Shown in pieces: positions 14,118 to 14,197 of a stretch of DNA of 14,197 bases. How positions within the stretch are numbered: the stretch's first letter is position 1; each line of letters opens with the position of its first letter. A program made the translations under genes and the position numbers. The DNA is from an uncultured Erysipelotrichaceae bacterium (GTDB taxonomy: Bacteria; Bacillota_I; Bacilli_A; Erysipelotrichales; Erysipelotrichaceae). Under the pieces are notes generated by a model, which was not told the origin of the DNA, made no database searches, and saw nothing but the letters and a program-made list of their open reading frames with translations. Location of the stretch: contig CAMWMY010000010.1 of the NCBI GenBank assembly GCA_947175465.1, forward strand, positions 1-14,197. Reading direction: 5' to 3'.

Positions 14118-14197
14118 GCATTAGCTATATTTTCTATTTACAAATTATGAATCGAAAATGATAATGTCTTAATGTAACGAAATTGATTTTGTCCCAA

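Noticed and set aside
13955..14161. Plus-strand open frame of 68 codons in the right-hand end
   Set aside because: It starts at TTG without a Shine-Dalgarno site, has low-complexity composition expected from AT-rich noncoding DNA, and opposes the promoter and leader of the minus-strand gene.
1..14197. CRISPR array, IS element, prophage, toxin-antitoxin or defence island
   Set aside because: No regularly spaced repeats, transposase, integrase or paired small toxin-antitoxin genes are visible; all long ORFs are accounted for by housekeeping or single unknown genes.

Overview
This is an AT-rich window of ordinary low-GC Firmicutes chromosome carrying mostly housekeeping genes. The set includes EzrA, a ThiI without a rhodanese domain paired with its own cysteine desulfurase, a zinc-free (C-minus) ribosomal protein S4, YitT, and a FeoB with Firmicutes-type gate motifs. 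Together these point to Bacilli or the neighbouring Erysipelotrichia/Coprobacillus-like lineages. The taxonomic call is an inference; no 16S rRNA or other marker is present. No phage, transposon, CRISPR array, defence system or biosynthetic cluster is visible.

Layout. On the minus strand, reading from about 2 kb leftwards, come a possible 24-codon leader ORF, ffh (SRP GTPase) and rpsP (S16), with a separate rpsP promoter in the ffh-rpsP gap. Next to them is a minus-strand rlmA-type 23S rRNA guanine-N1 methyltransferase. A compact minus-strand operon follows in the order ezrA, nifZ/iscS-like cysteine desulfurase, thiI, and an 88-residue hydrophilic protein; it ends at a strong terminator near 3.05 kb. 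Divergent from ezrA is the plus-strand, monocistronic rpsD (S4), with a consensus promoter and a structured leader of about 165 nt that looks like the S4 autoregulatory element. The right half holds a minus-strand yitT-like membrane protein, the minus-strand feoA-feoB ferrous iron operon, a divergent plus-strand M15-type peptidase with a peptidoglycan-binding domain, and a minus-strand membrane protein of unknown function with a four-cysteine zinc-ribbon-like motif. The final 394 bases are noncoding or nearly so and contain a promoter and long leader for that last gene.

How the genes fit together. NifZ plus ThiI form a sulfur-relay pair for 4-thiouridine in tRNA (and possibly thiazole synthesis), translationally coupled by a 17-bp overlap. 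FeoA and FeoB form one Fe(II) uptake unit. Ffh, S16, S4 and RlmA all serve ribosome assembly, modification or protein targeting.

I do not see a clearly new multi-gene system. The items most worth a second look are regulatory or small: the mutually exclusive RNA pairings just upstream of the rpsD Shine-Dalgarno site, the promoter plus micro-ORF ahead of ffh, the long leader of the unknown zinc-ribbon membrane protein, and the two unassigned proteins (88 and 310 residues).
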